Source: Chromera velia (Eukaryota; Sar; Chromeraceae). Taken from it: DNA of 19,492 nucleotides. A program made the translations under genes and the position numbers. The notes beneath the pieces are model-generated. The model was not told where the DNA came from. It saw nothing but the letters and a program-made list of their open reading frames with translations, and did not search any database. Below are positions 1 through 8,343 of the stretch, piece after piece; the first letter of the stretch is position 1; each line of letters begins with the position of its first letter. Location of the stretch: contig JAHBMJ010001935.1 of assembly GCA_018398765.1 (NCBI GenBank), positions 5,001-24,492 on the forward strand, given 5' to 3'.

Positions 1-1020
1 CGCGAGTCTGGGGAAAGAAAAGAGAGACGGCTCCGGAGTGGAAATTCCATTTCAGCAGCAGCAAGCCAACTCCGTGGCTGGTTCCTCTGAAAAAATCTAC
101 AGTGAAAGTGTTTGTTTTGGCTGTAGTTGCAGCTAGCAATTTGTTGGAGAGTGAAATTGATTGGGTTGTAGTCTTCTTTCTTGCCCGCTGGATTATGTAT
201 AGGAAGCCTCCCCTCAGTGTGTCTGTGGAGAAGACTCCCATCCGTGGAGGCCCATGGGCTCGAGGGAATCTGGGGGTTAGTCTCTTCAACATATATTAAG
301 AAGGCTGTCTCTTCCATATTCAGTTCCTTTGACATGCTTTTCCTTTTGATTTCACTACTGCAGGCAGTCAAGATTGAGGAACTGAAGACAGTAGTGGAAT
401 GGGGTCCAGAATGGTGGAAGCAAATGATGACCAGGAGCGAGAATAAGTGGACAAAGCGCCTTCTGCTCATGTGGCTTCACATTTGCCGCCTTTGTTTCCG
501 TTATGGGGGGGAGTATTGGAGGTGTGGGGCGTGGACAGAATATACAGCAGAAGCAATCAATTGGGAAAAGGAAAGTGAGTCTAAAGAGGTCACTCTACTG
601 AACGTGCCTTCAAAGAGTGGTCGGCCCTTGCACGCAGGCATGCATCCGGAGTGTCGAGCCGCCCATGTCCGTTGCCATCAGCCAAATACAGATTGTCTTG
701 AGGCCCTTGCAAATCCAAAAAAGAGACGGGGGCCGATTGCGAAGAATTGTGGCTGCAAAGAAGGTCGATCACAGAAGAAGTGTGTTTGTCCAAAAGATTT
801 AGTGCAGTCCCAAAATGCAGCTGCTGCTCATCAGTCATAACTCGTATGCCTCTTAGTCATAAATCATCCCTCAAAATATTGTTTCTCACAGTAATGATTC
901 TTAGGCAGAAAAATGATTAATTGTGTTGACTTATGAAAGTAATGTTAGTGTTTTTATATGTTAAACTTAACGCTACACAACCTACATTAAATAAAAATTT
1001 CATTTAAAAATTTTCCCATA
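1..1020. repeat. Segmental duplication, copy 1 (left end outside the window)
   Basis: This stretch matches 3336-4356 almost base for base in the same orientation; the offset changes by only one base over the kilobase. Differences are scattered substitutions and a few 1-2 base indels, such as two extra bases in copy 2 near 3997. Copy 1 starts before the window, so the unit length is unknown. Its right edge is where the Tc1/mariner element begins. The unit contains a degenerate Cys-rich frame and an AT-rich tail (840-1020). I do not recognise the repeat family. Confidence 0.93.
181..840 (+). pseudogene. Cys-rich hypothetical frame in repeat copy 1
   Basis: An open frame of 219 codons whose C-terminal half is rich in Cys, Lys and Arg. 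Near residues 190-205 it reads CGCKEGRSQKKCVC, which resembles half of a tesmin/TSO1-like CXC zinc-binding domain (CxC, basic spacer, CxC) but lacks the usual middle cysteine. That codon is CGA here and TGA in copy 2, so the ancestor may have been a cysteine codon TGY. The N-terminal part has no recognisable domain and the true start is unclear. Copy 2 has a two-base insertion and the stop, so the frame is not under clear constraint. It could be a relic of a transposon protein or a chance frame. Confidence 0.25.
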
Positions 1021-1049
1021 GCAAAATTCAAGGGCAGGGGTATCGTAAC
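1021..1049 (+). repeat. Left terminal inverted repeat of the Tc1/mariner element
   Basis: The first 20 bases, GCAAAATTCAAGGGCAGGGG, are the exact reverse complement of 2648-2667. Similarity continues inward for nine more bases with two mismatches. The flanking CA|TA and TA|TG also happen to be complementary, which extends the perfect match to 25 bp. Confidence 0.9.
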
Positions 1050-1341
1050 AAGAATTGTTTAAAACTGTTATTTTGTAAAATAGAGACAGTTTCGCTTAAA
1101 ACTATTTTGTCAGATTACTCACTAGGGACAAATGCTTCACTAGAGAGAATAAGTCAAAAATTGCTTCAAAAAAATAAAATCATAAAAAAATGGGTGTATT
1201 TTCTATATGTTATGGCACATATCATAATTTTACTAGTTTTGTTTTAAAATATTAGAAAGAAAAAAATAGTTGTTAAAAGAATATAATGTTGTACCTTAAA
1301 GAACTAAAGCATGTACGCATTGTAAAGTTGTTTTAGACTTC

Positions 1342-2538
1342 TCAAAAAGAAATCTTTCGTGCTTGCGCTGCAGACAAATGTCGGCCTTCTTCCCTAATGA
1401 TGGCCTTCAAGTAGAGAGGCACCTTGTTAGCCATGCTGTCTGCAATCTTCTTGCCCTTTGGTGCATCGCCGTGCTCGCCAAAGTACTTTTTGTGTGCAGC
1501 CTGCAAAGCATCCCACAATTCTTCTTCATTCTTGTACATTTTTGAACCTCCTTCATAAACTTCTGTATTTAAAATTCCCCAATACTTCTCTATAATGTTT
1601 GCCAACCAAAGTTTCACAGGCAAAGTGTGAAATAACAATTTCTTCTGCCATGAGAAGTAGAGTGCCTGGTTAGAGTCGTGAGAAGAATCCTGATCATGAA
1701 AAGCATGCTTCTGTGAATGGGATCCACATGGTTGATGTCTTTCCATTGCAGGGATAAGGTAGTCTTTGCAGAAGACCATGTACTTCTCTGTAGTGAGCCG
1801 TTTGCTCTCTTTACCTTGCTCTGTGGTGTGTGCGGGCATTCTGTACAGCTTTGTTGCGCCAAACCTAGAGATTGCAGCACACACAGAAATGCCTTCTGCC
1901 GTTGCATGCTTTGTGCGATTTCTGTAAGGCTTCTCTGTGGTGACTGCTGGTGGGCCATCGGGGAACTTCACTTCAGAGTAGTACACAATGCCTGTGGGAT
2001 ACGCTCCTCTCAAACTGAAGTAAGTTTCATCAATGTACCAGGCATTTTTGAAGAATTCATGCACGGATCCTCCATATGTTGTCAAATAGTTCTCACACCA
2101 TTCAACTCTTTTCATGCGTTGCTCCTCGGTAAGCTCTTGCTGAGTGTTTGTCTTTGTCTTCTTCACTTTTTCGGTGTTTGTGAGAAGGGTGCGTACCTGT
2201 TTGACAGTGATCGGATGGGCTTTCTGCTCAAACCATCTCTGGACCTGTAGCTTACTAACCAATCCAACCGCGTCACTATGGATCCACAGCTTGAAGGAGG
2301 CTCGAAGGTCTTCAGGAATGGTTGACTCCTTCCCTGGATTGTCTTCACGATGATCTCTATCTTCAGACTCGCTCTTGTATTTGTGACGGCAGGTTGATTG
2401 TGGCCATCCCACCAGCCATGCAATCTTCCCCCAACTGAAATTCAATTTATCTCTAGCTCTTTTGATCAATGCTTTACCATCGATCGTTTTGTAGTGTGTA
2501 GACATTGTGCCAACTCTGAAGTTTGTTTTGTGATACAA
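1342..2538 (-). CDS. DD34E transposase of Tc1/mariner family
   Basis: A 398-residue protein, near the upper end of the usual 340-400 residues. The N-terminal 130 residues hold helix-turn-helix-like segments (around 30-60 and 90-120) and basic linkers expected to bind the terminal repeats. The catalytic RNase H-fold core shows all three acidic residues: D170 in WYIDETYFSLRG, D282 in FHDQDSSH (the DxDxxH arrangement seen in Tc1 proteins) and E317 in NIIEKYWG. D282 to E317 gives exactly a DD34E spacing. The usual PDLNPIE before the last Glu has drifted to WLANIIE. The gene ends in TGA and has no frameshift, so it may be active. Met1 or Met12 could be the start. It is the only gene of the element and should cut and paste DNA at TA sites. 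Confidence 0.88.
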   Translation of the reverse strand: MYHKTNFRVGTMSTHYKTIDGKALIKRARDKLNFSWGKIAWLVGWPQSTCRHKYKSESEDRDHREDNPGKESTIPEDLRASFKLWIHSDAVGLVSKLQVQRWFEQKAHPITVKQVRTLLTNTEKVKKTKTNTQQELTEEQRMKRVEWCENYLTTYGGSVHEFFKNAWYIDETYFSLRGAYPTGIVYYSEVKFPDGPPAVTTEKPYRNRTKHATAEGISVCAAISRFGATKLYRMPAHTTEQGKESKRLTTEKYMVFCKDYLIPAMERHQPCGSHSQKHAFHDQDSSHDSNQALYFSWQKKLLFHTLPVKLWLANIIEKYWGILNTEVYEGGSKMYKNEEELWDALQAAHKKYFGEHGDAPKGKKIADSMANKVPLYLKAIIREEGRHLSAAQARKISF

Positions 2539-2638
2539 ATCATTCTTCTACATAGAGTATATAAAGAGAAAACTATGAACAACAGTTGTGCTTCAGTAGA
2601 AACCAGATTTTGAGAAATCTCTATTTAAAGTAAAAAGC

Positions 2639-2667
2639 GTCACGAGACCCCTGCCCTTGAATTTTGC
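2639..2667 (-). repeat. Right terminal inverted repeat of the Tc1/mariner element
   Basis: Reverse complement of 1021-1049 with two mismatches, both in the inner nine bases. A TA follows at 2668-2669. Confidence 0.9.
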
Positions 2668-2669
2668 TA

Positions 2670-3335
2670 TGCGAACGTATTAAAAAAATAAGAAAAAAAT
2701 GTATTGGCTCACCAATACAGCCATACATGCATCTGAGCTTAGCTCTGCCAGGCTTTGCCTACAATATTATGCTACATCACATATCCTGAAATCAGTCTGT
2801 CAGTGTTCTCTGTTCTTTGTTGAAATCAACTTCAGATTGTTCCTCTTACATCTAATAGATAACTTTAATCGCTTTTTGGATCGTTGTTTGATAGTTTCTA
2901 TAGTTTTCCAGAAACTTTCCGATGGTTATTTCATGAAAATACCAACTTTTTGGGTCCGATTTCTTATGTGTTGTTTGAGATAAGAGCAGGGGGAAACAAA
3001 AGCTGGTTTTTGTTTTGGCGTTTCAGCCGATTGCTTTGACTGAAAATGAAGTGACTGCTTAGGACACAAGCAAATGACGTTGCCTGCTGTTCTTTTGACT
3101 GTGTGGTCTCAATATTTTGCAAATCCAGACTCAGGTTGTTTGCTTTTTCTTTCATGGGACACACTGATAGAGATTCTTCAGACGTGTCACTCTTCTCTCC
3201 ACTCTGTCTCTGTGTCCAAAGGAGATGGCGCCGTCTATGCAGTGATTGGAGAAACAGAGCAAGGAAGCAAACGGATTTATGGCGGCTCAAGACTTGCCGA
3301 TGATGATTTGTTGACTGTATCTGATGTGGCAGAGG
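2670..3335. other. AT-rich spacer without a supported gene
   Basis: Only short open frames without recognisable domains. A small perfect hairpin sits at 2700-2719 (8-bp arms TGTATTGG/CCAATACA, loop CTCA). Part of this stretch may be the upstream portion of the duplicated unit, which copy 1 cannot show because it is cut by the window edge. Confidence 0.5.
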
Positions 3336-3578
3336 CACGAGTCTGGGGAAAGAAAAAAGAGACGGCTCTGGAGTAGAAATTCCATTTCAGCAGCAGCAAG
3401 CCAACTCCGTGGCTGGTTCCTCTGAAAAAGGCTACAGTGAAAGTGTTTGTTTTGGCTGTAGTTGCAGCTAGCGATTTGTTGGAGAGTGAAATTGATTGGG
3501 TTGTAGTCCTCTTTCTTGCCCGCTGGATCGTGTATAGGAAGCCTCCCCTCAGTCTGTCTGTAGAGAAGACTCCCATCC

Positions 3579-4139
3579 GTGGAGGCCCATGGGCTTGAGG
3601 AGATCTGGGGGTCAGTCTCTTCAACATGTATTGAGAAGGCTATCTCTTCCATATTCAGTTCCTTTGACATGCTTTTCCTTTTGATTTCACTACTGCAGGC
3701 AGTCGAGATTGAGGGACTGAAGACAGTAATGGAATGGGGTCCAGAATGGCGGAAGCAAATGATGACCGGGAGCGAGAATGAGTGGACAAAGCGCCTTCCG
3801 CTCGTGTGGTTTCACATTTGCCGCCTTTGTTTCCGTTGTGGGGGGGAGTATTGGAGGTGTGGGGGGTGGACAGAATGTACAGCAGAAGCAATCGATTGGG
3901 AAAAGGAAAGTGAGTCTAAAGAGGTCACTCTACTGAACGTGCCTTCAAAGAGTGGTCGGCCCTTGCATGCAGGCATGCATCCGGAGTGTCGAGCCGCGCC
4001 CATATCCGTTGCCATCAGCCAAATACAGATTGTCTTGAGGCCCTTGCGAATCCAAAAAAGAGACGGGGGCCGATTGCGAAGAATTATGGCTGTAAAGAAG
4101 GTTGATCACAGAAGAAGTGTGTTTGTCCAAAAGATTTAG
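3579..4139 (+). pseudogene. Degenerate Cys-rich frame in repeat copy 2
   Basis: Counterpart of the frame at 181-840. The first 140 or so residues align with copy 1. A two-base insertion near 3997 then shifts the frame, so the Cys-rich C-terminus is read out of phase. In the original phase the missing-cysteine codon is TGA. Two different lesions in the two copies argue against a functional protein now. Confidence 0.3.
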
Positions 4140-4356
4140 TGCAGTCCACAGATGCAGCTGCTGCTCATCAGTCATGACCCGTATGCCTCTTAGTCATGAA
4201 TCATCCCTCAAAATATTATTTCTCACAGTAATGATTCTTAGGCAGAAAAATGATTAATTGTGTTGACTTATGAGAGTAATGTTAGTGTTTTTATATGTTA
4301 AACTTAATGCTACACAACCTACATTAAATAAAAATTTCATTTAAAAATTTTCCATA

Positions 4357-4376
4357 GCAAAATTCAAATGCAGGGG
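4357..4376 (+). repeat. Solo Tc1/mariner terminus at the end of repeat copy 2
   Basis: GCAAAATTCAAATGCAGGGG differs from the left terminus of the complete element (1021-1040) at two positions and is also preceded by CATA. It is followed by TATATATA and unrelated DNA. No transposase remnant or second terminus was found downstream, so it is a truncated relic or a deletion scar. Confidence 0.8.
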
Positions 4377-4460
4377 TATATATAGGGGCATGCAGGCTCA
4401 TTGTTTCAAACACACAAGCAGCAAGAGCTAGTGCCGAAATGAAAAAGCTTTGCAGCATTT

Positions 4461-4498
4461 ACACACAGACATACATACATATACACATATACACATAC

Positions 4499-4531
<33 letters not shown>

Positions 4532-4600
4532 TACACACACACACACACATACACACACACACATCTACACCTACACCAACACACATACATGTACACACAC
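4461..4600. repeat. (CA)n / (CATA)n compound microsatellite
   Basis: About 140 bases of interrupted CA repeats with ATACAC and TACATA variants. His/Thr-rich frames on + and Cys/Val-rich frames on - are by-products. Confidence 0.95.
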
Positions 4601-4913
4601 TAAGATACACGCCCGCAGAGATGCAGAAAGACTCAAAACGGAAAGGAATGGAAAAGGCTGAAAAGAAATAGAGCTTTGAGAGCCTGGCAGACCAAGAACA
4701 AGCCGCTGATGCAAATGCCGCACGATGGACCCACCTTCTACATGGGTACTCAGAGATGGTGCTTCCCTCAGGTGGATTTACCTGAACACACATTCAAAGG
4801 ACATACACATAGAAAAGAGTCAAAGACAACAGCAAGAACAAGGAGAGAAAAAAAAAAAGAAAATTCAAAAGCTTTCAAAACAATTTGGAAACCAGCCCCT
4901 GAGGATTTGTCTC
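4601..4913. other. Spacer between two microsatellites, no supported gene
   Basis: Purine-rich on the plus strand, with an A-run near 4848-4857. I see no conserved coding pattern, no splice-linked exon and no RNA gene. Confidence 0.5.
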
Positions 4914-4942
4914 CTCACACACACACACATATACATACACAC

Positions 4943-4992
<50 letters not shown>

Positions 4993-5024
4993 GTGCACGC
5001 ATACACCCTCACACACACATACAG
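4914..5024. repeat. (CA)n microsatellite
   Basis: CA repeats with CATA interruptions, including a pure run near 4956-4988. It directly abuts the left arm of the fold-back at 5032. Confidence 0.95.
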
Positions 5025-5031
5025 GGAACCC

Positions 5032-5230
5032 GGATGGGAGGCGGATGGGGGAGAACAGTGAGGAGTTGGGACATGAAAAATGGATTGGCTAGTATCCCGA
5101 AGGGTGCCAGAAAGAGAGTGGAATGAGGCTAAAAGAGCAGTGCAGCCGCCACCGGCACCCTTTGAGACGCAAGTCAATCTACTTTTCATGTCCCAACTCC
5201 TCACTGTTCTCTCCCACCAGCCTCCCACCA
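5032..5230. repeat. Fold-back inverted repeat (long hairpin)
   Basis: Left arm 5032-5108 and right arm 5154-5230 are reverse complements with mismatches, separated by a 45-base loop. A 29-bp core is perfect (5051-5079 against 5183-5211). Transcription of either strand would give a long imperfect stem. It could be a fold-back or MITE-like element or a small-RNA precursor; the sequence alone does not decide. No flanking target duplication is evident. Confidence 0.85.
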
Positions 5231-5280
5231 GATTCTCTGCTCCTTTGCCGCCTACCCTGGCCCACTTGTGACGCCATCGG

Positions 5281-5520
5281 CCCCAGCCCCGGCCTTGGGC
5301 CCCGCCCTGTCCCCTTGTGGTGCGCCGCTGGCCCCGGCCCCGACCCCGGCTTCCTTTGCCAGTCTTAGATATTTACTGGACCTAAACGTTTCACCGCTCG
5401 CTCCACCTGGCCCCGCCCTATTCGCTCAGAGTTCTCTGTCATGCTGCTAGCCCCGGTCCCGGCCCCAGGCCTGACCCCCGGGTCCGGCCGCCACCCCTGC
5501 CCGCGTCCTTTCCCCGGCCT
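5281..5520. other. C-rich tract with G-quadruplex potential on the minus strand
   Basis: Dense runs of three to five C on the plus strand, e.g. CCCC at 5281, 5287, 5300 and 5311, with further clusters at 5331-5350 and 5448-5480. The motif CCCCGGCCCC recurs in imperfect form. The minus strand meets the four-G-run pattern of quadruplexes. Pro/Ala-rich frames here are by-products of composition. Confidence 0.6.
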
Positions 5521-6100
5521 CCATTGATGGACGTCGCCCCGGACCAGCGCTCCGGCCTGCTTACCCCCTTGATCTGCCCACTCCTCCTCATTCCTTTGCC
5601 CCCCTTTCTGCTTCGCGGGCATCCAGACGTTGGGGCTAGCGTTAGGGCCGGGGAAAGCTGGGGCGGATGCCAGGATAGGGGCCAGGTCGTCTTGAGCACA
5701 GAGAAAAGACTCAAACACAGACAGACATGCAGTGAAAGGGAGACAAACAGGGAGCGGGGGGAGCCAACCCCCCTTCTTCTCCCGTTGGCTCTCCCCAGGT
5801 TGCCATATTCACTCTCCTCTCTTTCTAAATCATGCCTCTTTGATGCCCTCAACTGTTTTTGATTGGCAGGCATGGGTGTAAAACGATGCGACTGACATAG
5901 ACTGAATGAAAACAAACCGCAACGACTGACCCAAGACATAGCTATTGCACAGGTCCTCAAGCGCCGTTCCTGATCGAGCCCCCTCAAAAACAATGGAACC
6001 TGCATTCAATCACATCCCCGAGAGGCAACAAAGCCAGAAAGAACGGTTGAAAGCGAACATCTGCTCGACAGTGCATCATGTGCTGACCTACACAGAGAGA
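5521..6100. other. Non-coding spacer, nothing recognised
   Basis: Open frames on both strands are short or of biased composition. None shows a known motif. The last part may contain a further, strongly diverged copy of the 190-bp repeat that follows. Confidence 0.4.
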
Positions 6101-6668
6101 CGGAAATGAACAATCACCAGAAAAAAGACGAAAGCAACTTCAGCTCCTGAGCAAAGGCAAAAACGAGTCCCAGATCCTGCATGCAGGCATAGAGCAAGAA
6201 AAGAATGAAGTTCCAGGCAAGGGTCTATGAGGCATTATGCTCCGACATAATGTAACGGCCTGCAAGCATTGAAGCAGTCTAAGAAGCAGTCAAACGGATC
6301 AACTCACCGGAGAGCATGCAAAGGCCCCTCTGGCTTCCCAAGACAGCCCTGTAGGAGTCCCAAATCCTGCTTGCAGATAAATACCAAGCAGATAAGGAAG
6401 TATGAGAGTTTGGGCAAAGGTGGGCCAGTGCCTGATATGGTGTAACGAATGGCACGACTTGCTCACGTCTGAGAGGAGACGGAACTTCAAACTCACCAGA
6501 AGGAAGATGAAGACAGCCCCCGTTCCCCCAGCGAGGCAAGCAAGAGCTCGAAAGCTTGCATTGGGGCATAAAGCAGACTAAGACGTCGACCAAAGATTGG
6601 GAGCAAGACGACCCTGTCCAATTTTACCTACCTCACCTACTTCACAGAACGAGATGGGGAAATAAACC
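6101..6668. repeat. Diverged tandem repeat, period about 190 bp, three units
   Basis: Shared landmarks recur at constant spacing. An A-rich ACGGAA..CA/TCACCRG block starts at 6101, 6291 and 6480, with CACC at 6115, 6305 and 6494. GAGTCCCARATCCTGC appears at 6165 and 6355, and a weaker relative at 6545. ATRRTGTAACG occurs near the end of units 1 and 2. Identity between units is modest, so this is an old array. Confidence 0.65.
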
Positions 6669-6900
6669 CATGCCTGAAAGAAAAGAGACGGCTGGGGTTC
6701 CACCGGCCCAAAGTCTGCTCCCAATGCGAAGTGTAGAGCAGCCCTGACTTCGACAATTTGAAAGTGCAACTTGATCTAAGAACATTTGAAAACATGAGCG
6801 GTGAACAGTAAACACTTCATATGAGCAGTGTGACTATAGCTTACCTTTGTCAAATCAGAGCTCATGCTGCATAGCCCTTCAATTCTACCGCGTGTGTGCG

Positions 6901-6928
6901 TCAAAATCGGATTCCGATCCGATTTTGA
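6901..6928. repeat. Perfect 12-bp hairpin
   Basis: TCAAAATCGGAT and ATCCGATTTTGA are separated by TCCG. It sits just outside the left copy of the long inverted repeat, in a locally GC-rich, CpG-rich stretch (6890-7045). Confidence 0.85.
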
Positions 6929-7034
6929 ATCCCCTCACATGCATGCACAAAAGCTTGCAGCGCGTGTGCGGCCGCCGCGACTATCACATTTGGGGGGCGC
7001 GCGTGGACGCGACTCTCAGGCTTGCACACGGTCA

Positions 7035-7210
7035 CGCGCCGCTCAGATGCAATACATTTTTTTCTATCACTCACTGACTATGATCCACACAAAAACGCAC
7101 TTGCAGAATGCTTAAAACTCTTTGTTTTTCATTTTTAACCACTGTTTACTATCCAAAAATGCTTGTAGGATAGGGTTGTTTTGGAGACCGTTTGGGTATT
7201 GGGGACCGTT
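7035..7210 (+). repeat. Left copy of long inverted repeat flanking the retroelement
   Basis: Matches the reverse complement of 19235-19417 at roughly three quarters of bases, with gaps. Shared blocks: CAATAYATTTTTTTCT (7050-7065), GCTTAAAACTCTTTGTTTT (about 7109), TGTTTACT and TTGTTTTGGAGACCGTTT (about 7176). The inner end holds two copies of a GGRGACCGTT motif. The outer side continues into GC-rich DNA that is weakly similar to the window's right end, so the true repeat may be longer. The last 35 or so codons of the RT-RNase H frame are read from inside it. Confidence 0.8.
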
Positions 7211-8343
7211 TTGAAAAATTTTCCCTTGGACTCTCCTCGCAGCTTAATCGAGTGCAGGATCCTGACAATATACCCCAACCGTGCAGTGTAGGTTGCAAAC
7301 TTGAACGCTGCATCGAAGTACGCGTGTACGACGGGCATGAGCCCCATGTTTGTGAATATCCACTTGTCAGGGTGTCCCTTCAGCATCTCGATGATGCGCA
7401 CGACTGTCTTGAAGACGTGTCTGGAGGGCTTCAAAATTAACTGTGCTACCGTGTGGCCCCACACCACATGGAGTGGATTCATTCTCACCCCCCACTGTAG
7501 AGTCCCGACTCCAGCATAGATCGGCTTCTCATACTGGTTGTCGACCTCCTCTTCGGTGGAGGGCTTAGCACTCTTGCCGTCCAAACCCTTCCAGGGTTTG
7601 CTCGGATGCTTCTCCTTCAAAATCTCCCATAGAGGAGCGGTGTCTGTGTTATTGAGGTACGAGACCAGGGAGAGGTGGATCTCCTCCATGGAGACTCTAG
7701 AGATGTCCACTCCAGAAAACTTCCTCTCTGATCCCTCCCCAATCACACACACGGACCCAAAACCCAACCTCTTGTTGAAGGTCTCCTGAAACACTTTATG
7801 CTCCTTCGGAGGGGCTCCAGTCAGCAAATCATCTATCCAATTCATGACGATAGCTTGGGCTCTCCCTCCCTCTGGGGGAACCTTGACTGCGATGGCCATA
7901 TCTACGCGCTTGAACCCCAACTCCTTACACATACCCTCCAACTTGTGGTCGAAAAGCTGGGTTGCACAGGGCAACCCGTAGAGGCCCATCTCTACCAAAT
8001 ACGTGCCCCCGGGCTCGTACTCAGCCGCCATCCTCTTTAGCTCCTTGTACTTGTTGTCAGGGATGTCCTTGAAGGGGTTCTCATCAGGAACTCGAGGCAG
8101 TACAGAGGGCAGTATCGCGCTGACCCGTTCGGCGTTATGGTCCTTGGAGGTCAAGAAAGCAGCGGTCACATCCGCCGCTCCCATCTCTATTCCTGTGAAC
8201 ACAATGAAAAGGTAGACAGTGTTGATTCCCGTGACGGAAGGCGTTCCGACGTAGGTGTCAATGAGTTGGCCGTCCAGGAAACCCTTTACGAAAAACCTCG
8301 CCTTGGCTTCCGGCCCCCATCGTCTGTCTCTTTCCATGTGCAT
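7135..8343 (-). CDS. pol: Pol: Ty1/copia reverse transcriptase and truncated RNase H
   Basis: Would copy the element RNA into DNA inside virus-like particles and remove the RNA strand. RVT_2-type motifs appear in order: KARFFVKGF (residues 14-22), ADVTAAFL with catalytic D58, LYGL (121-124) and the catalytic box WIDDLL with D171/D172 (YVDD in most copia elements). The RNase H-like part begins around 270 (PIYAGVGTLQW) and has YFDAAF with D344 and GYIV at 357-360. The domain then runs into the inverted repeat at about residue 377 and stops at TAA, so the C-terminal half of RNase H is missing. The upstream part of RT is in another frame (8286-8670), joined by a shift near 8320. The listed Met is therefore not a real start. 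Confidence 0.85.
   Translation of the reverse strand: MHMERDRRWGPEAKARFFVKGFLDGQLIDTYVGTPSVTGINTVYLFIVFTGIEMGAADVTAAFLTSKDHNAERVSAILPSVLPRVPDENPFKDIPDNKYKELKRMAAEYEPGGTYLVEMGLYGLPCATQLFDHKLEGMCKELGFKRVDMAIAVKVPPEGGRAQAIVMNWIDDLLTGAPPKEHKVFQETFNKRLGFGSVCVIGEGSERKFSGVDISRVSMEEIHLSLVSYLNNTDTAPLWEILKEKHPSKPWKGLDGKSAKPSTEEEVDNQYEKPIYAGVGTLQWGVRMNPLHVVWGHTVAQLILKPSRHVFKTVVRIIEMLKGHPDKWIFTNMGLMPVVHAYFDAAFKFATYTARLGYIVRILHSIKLRGESKGKFFKTVPNTQTVSKTTLSYKHFWIVNSG

Larger units (their letters stand above)
1021..2667 (-). mobile_element. Tc1/mariner (IS630 superfamily) DNA transposon, complete
   Basis: A 1647-bp element bounded by inverted ends 1021-1049 and 2639-2667, which match at 27 of 29 bases. TA dinucleotides flank both ends (1019-1020 and 2668-2669), as expected for the TA target-site duplication of this superfamily. 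It carries one uninterrupted transposase gene on the minus strand. The element is AT-rich outside the gene. It inserted at the right edge of repeat copy 1. The identical termini and intact gene suggest a fairly recent insertion. Confidence 0.88.
3336..4376. repeat. Segmental duplication, copy 2
   Basis: Direct copy of 1-1040. Homology runs through the AT-rich tail and on through the first 22 or so bases of the Tc1 terminus, then stops at 4378. The left boundary is a minimum because copy 1 is cut off. No transposase remnant follows the terminus in this copy. Confidence 0.93.

Noticed and set aside
590-838. Minus-strand frame in the duplicated unit, also open in copy 2 (3945-4175)
   Set aside because: Both are open over part of their length, but this is expected from recent duplication; there is no motif and copy 2 diverges after its indel.
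2648-4376. Alternative reading of the shared termini: a non-autonomous element from 2648 to 4376 starting with CCCCTGC
   Set aside because: The left side lacks a flanking TA (it is GA), and the inverted similarity continues inward toward the transposase gene for nine more bases, which supports 1021-2667 as the element.
4461-5024. Regularly repeated blocks that could suggest a CRISPR array
   Set aside because: They are simple CA/CATA repeats without unique spacers, in eukaryotic DNA.
4428-5228. His/Thr-rich and Cys/Val-rich open frames around the CA repeats
   Set aside because: They are direct translations of microsatellite DNA in different frames.
5365-6005. Minus-strand frames of 117 and 188 codons with Gly/Pro/Arg-rich ends
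   Set aside because: Composition follows the C-rich tract, the frames overlap each other in different phases and no domain is visible.
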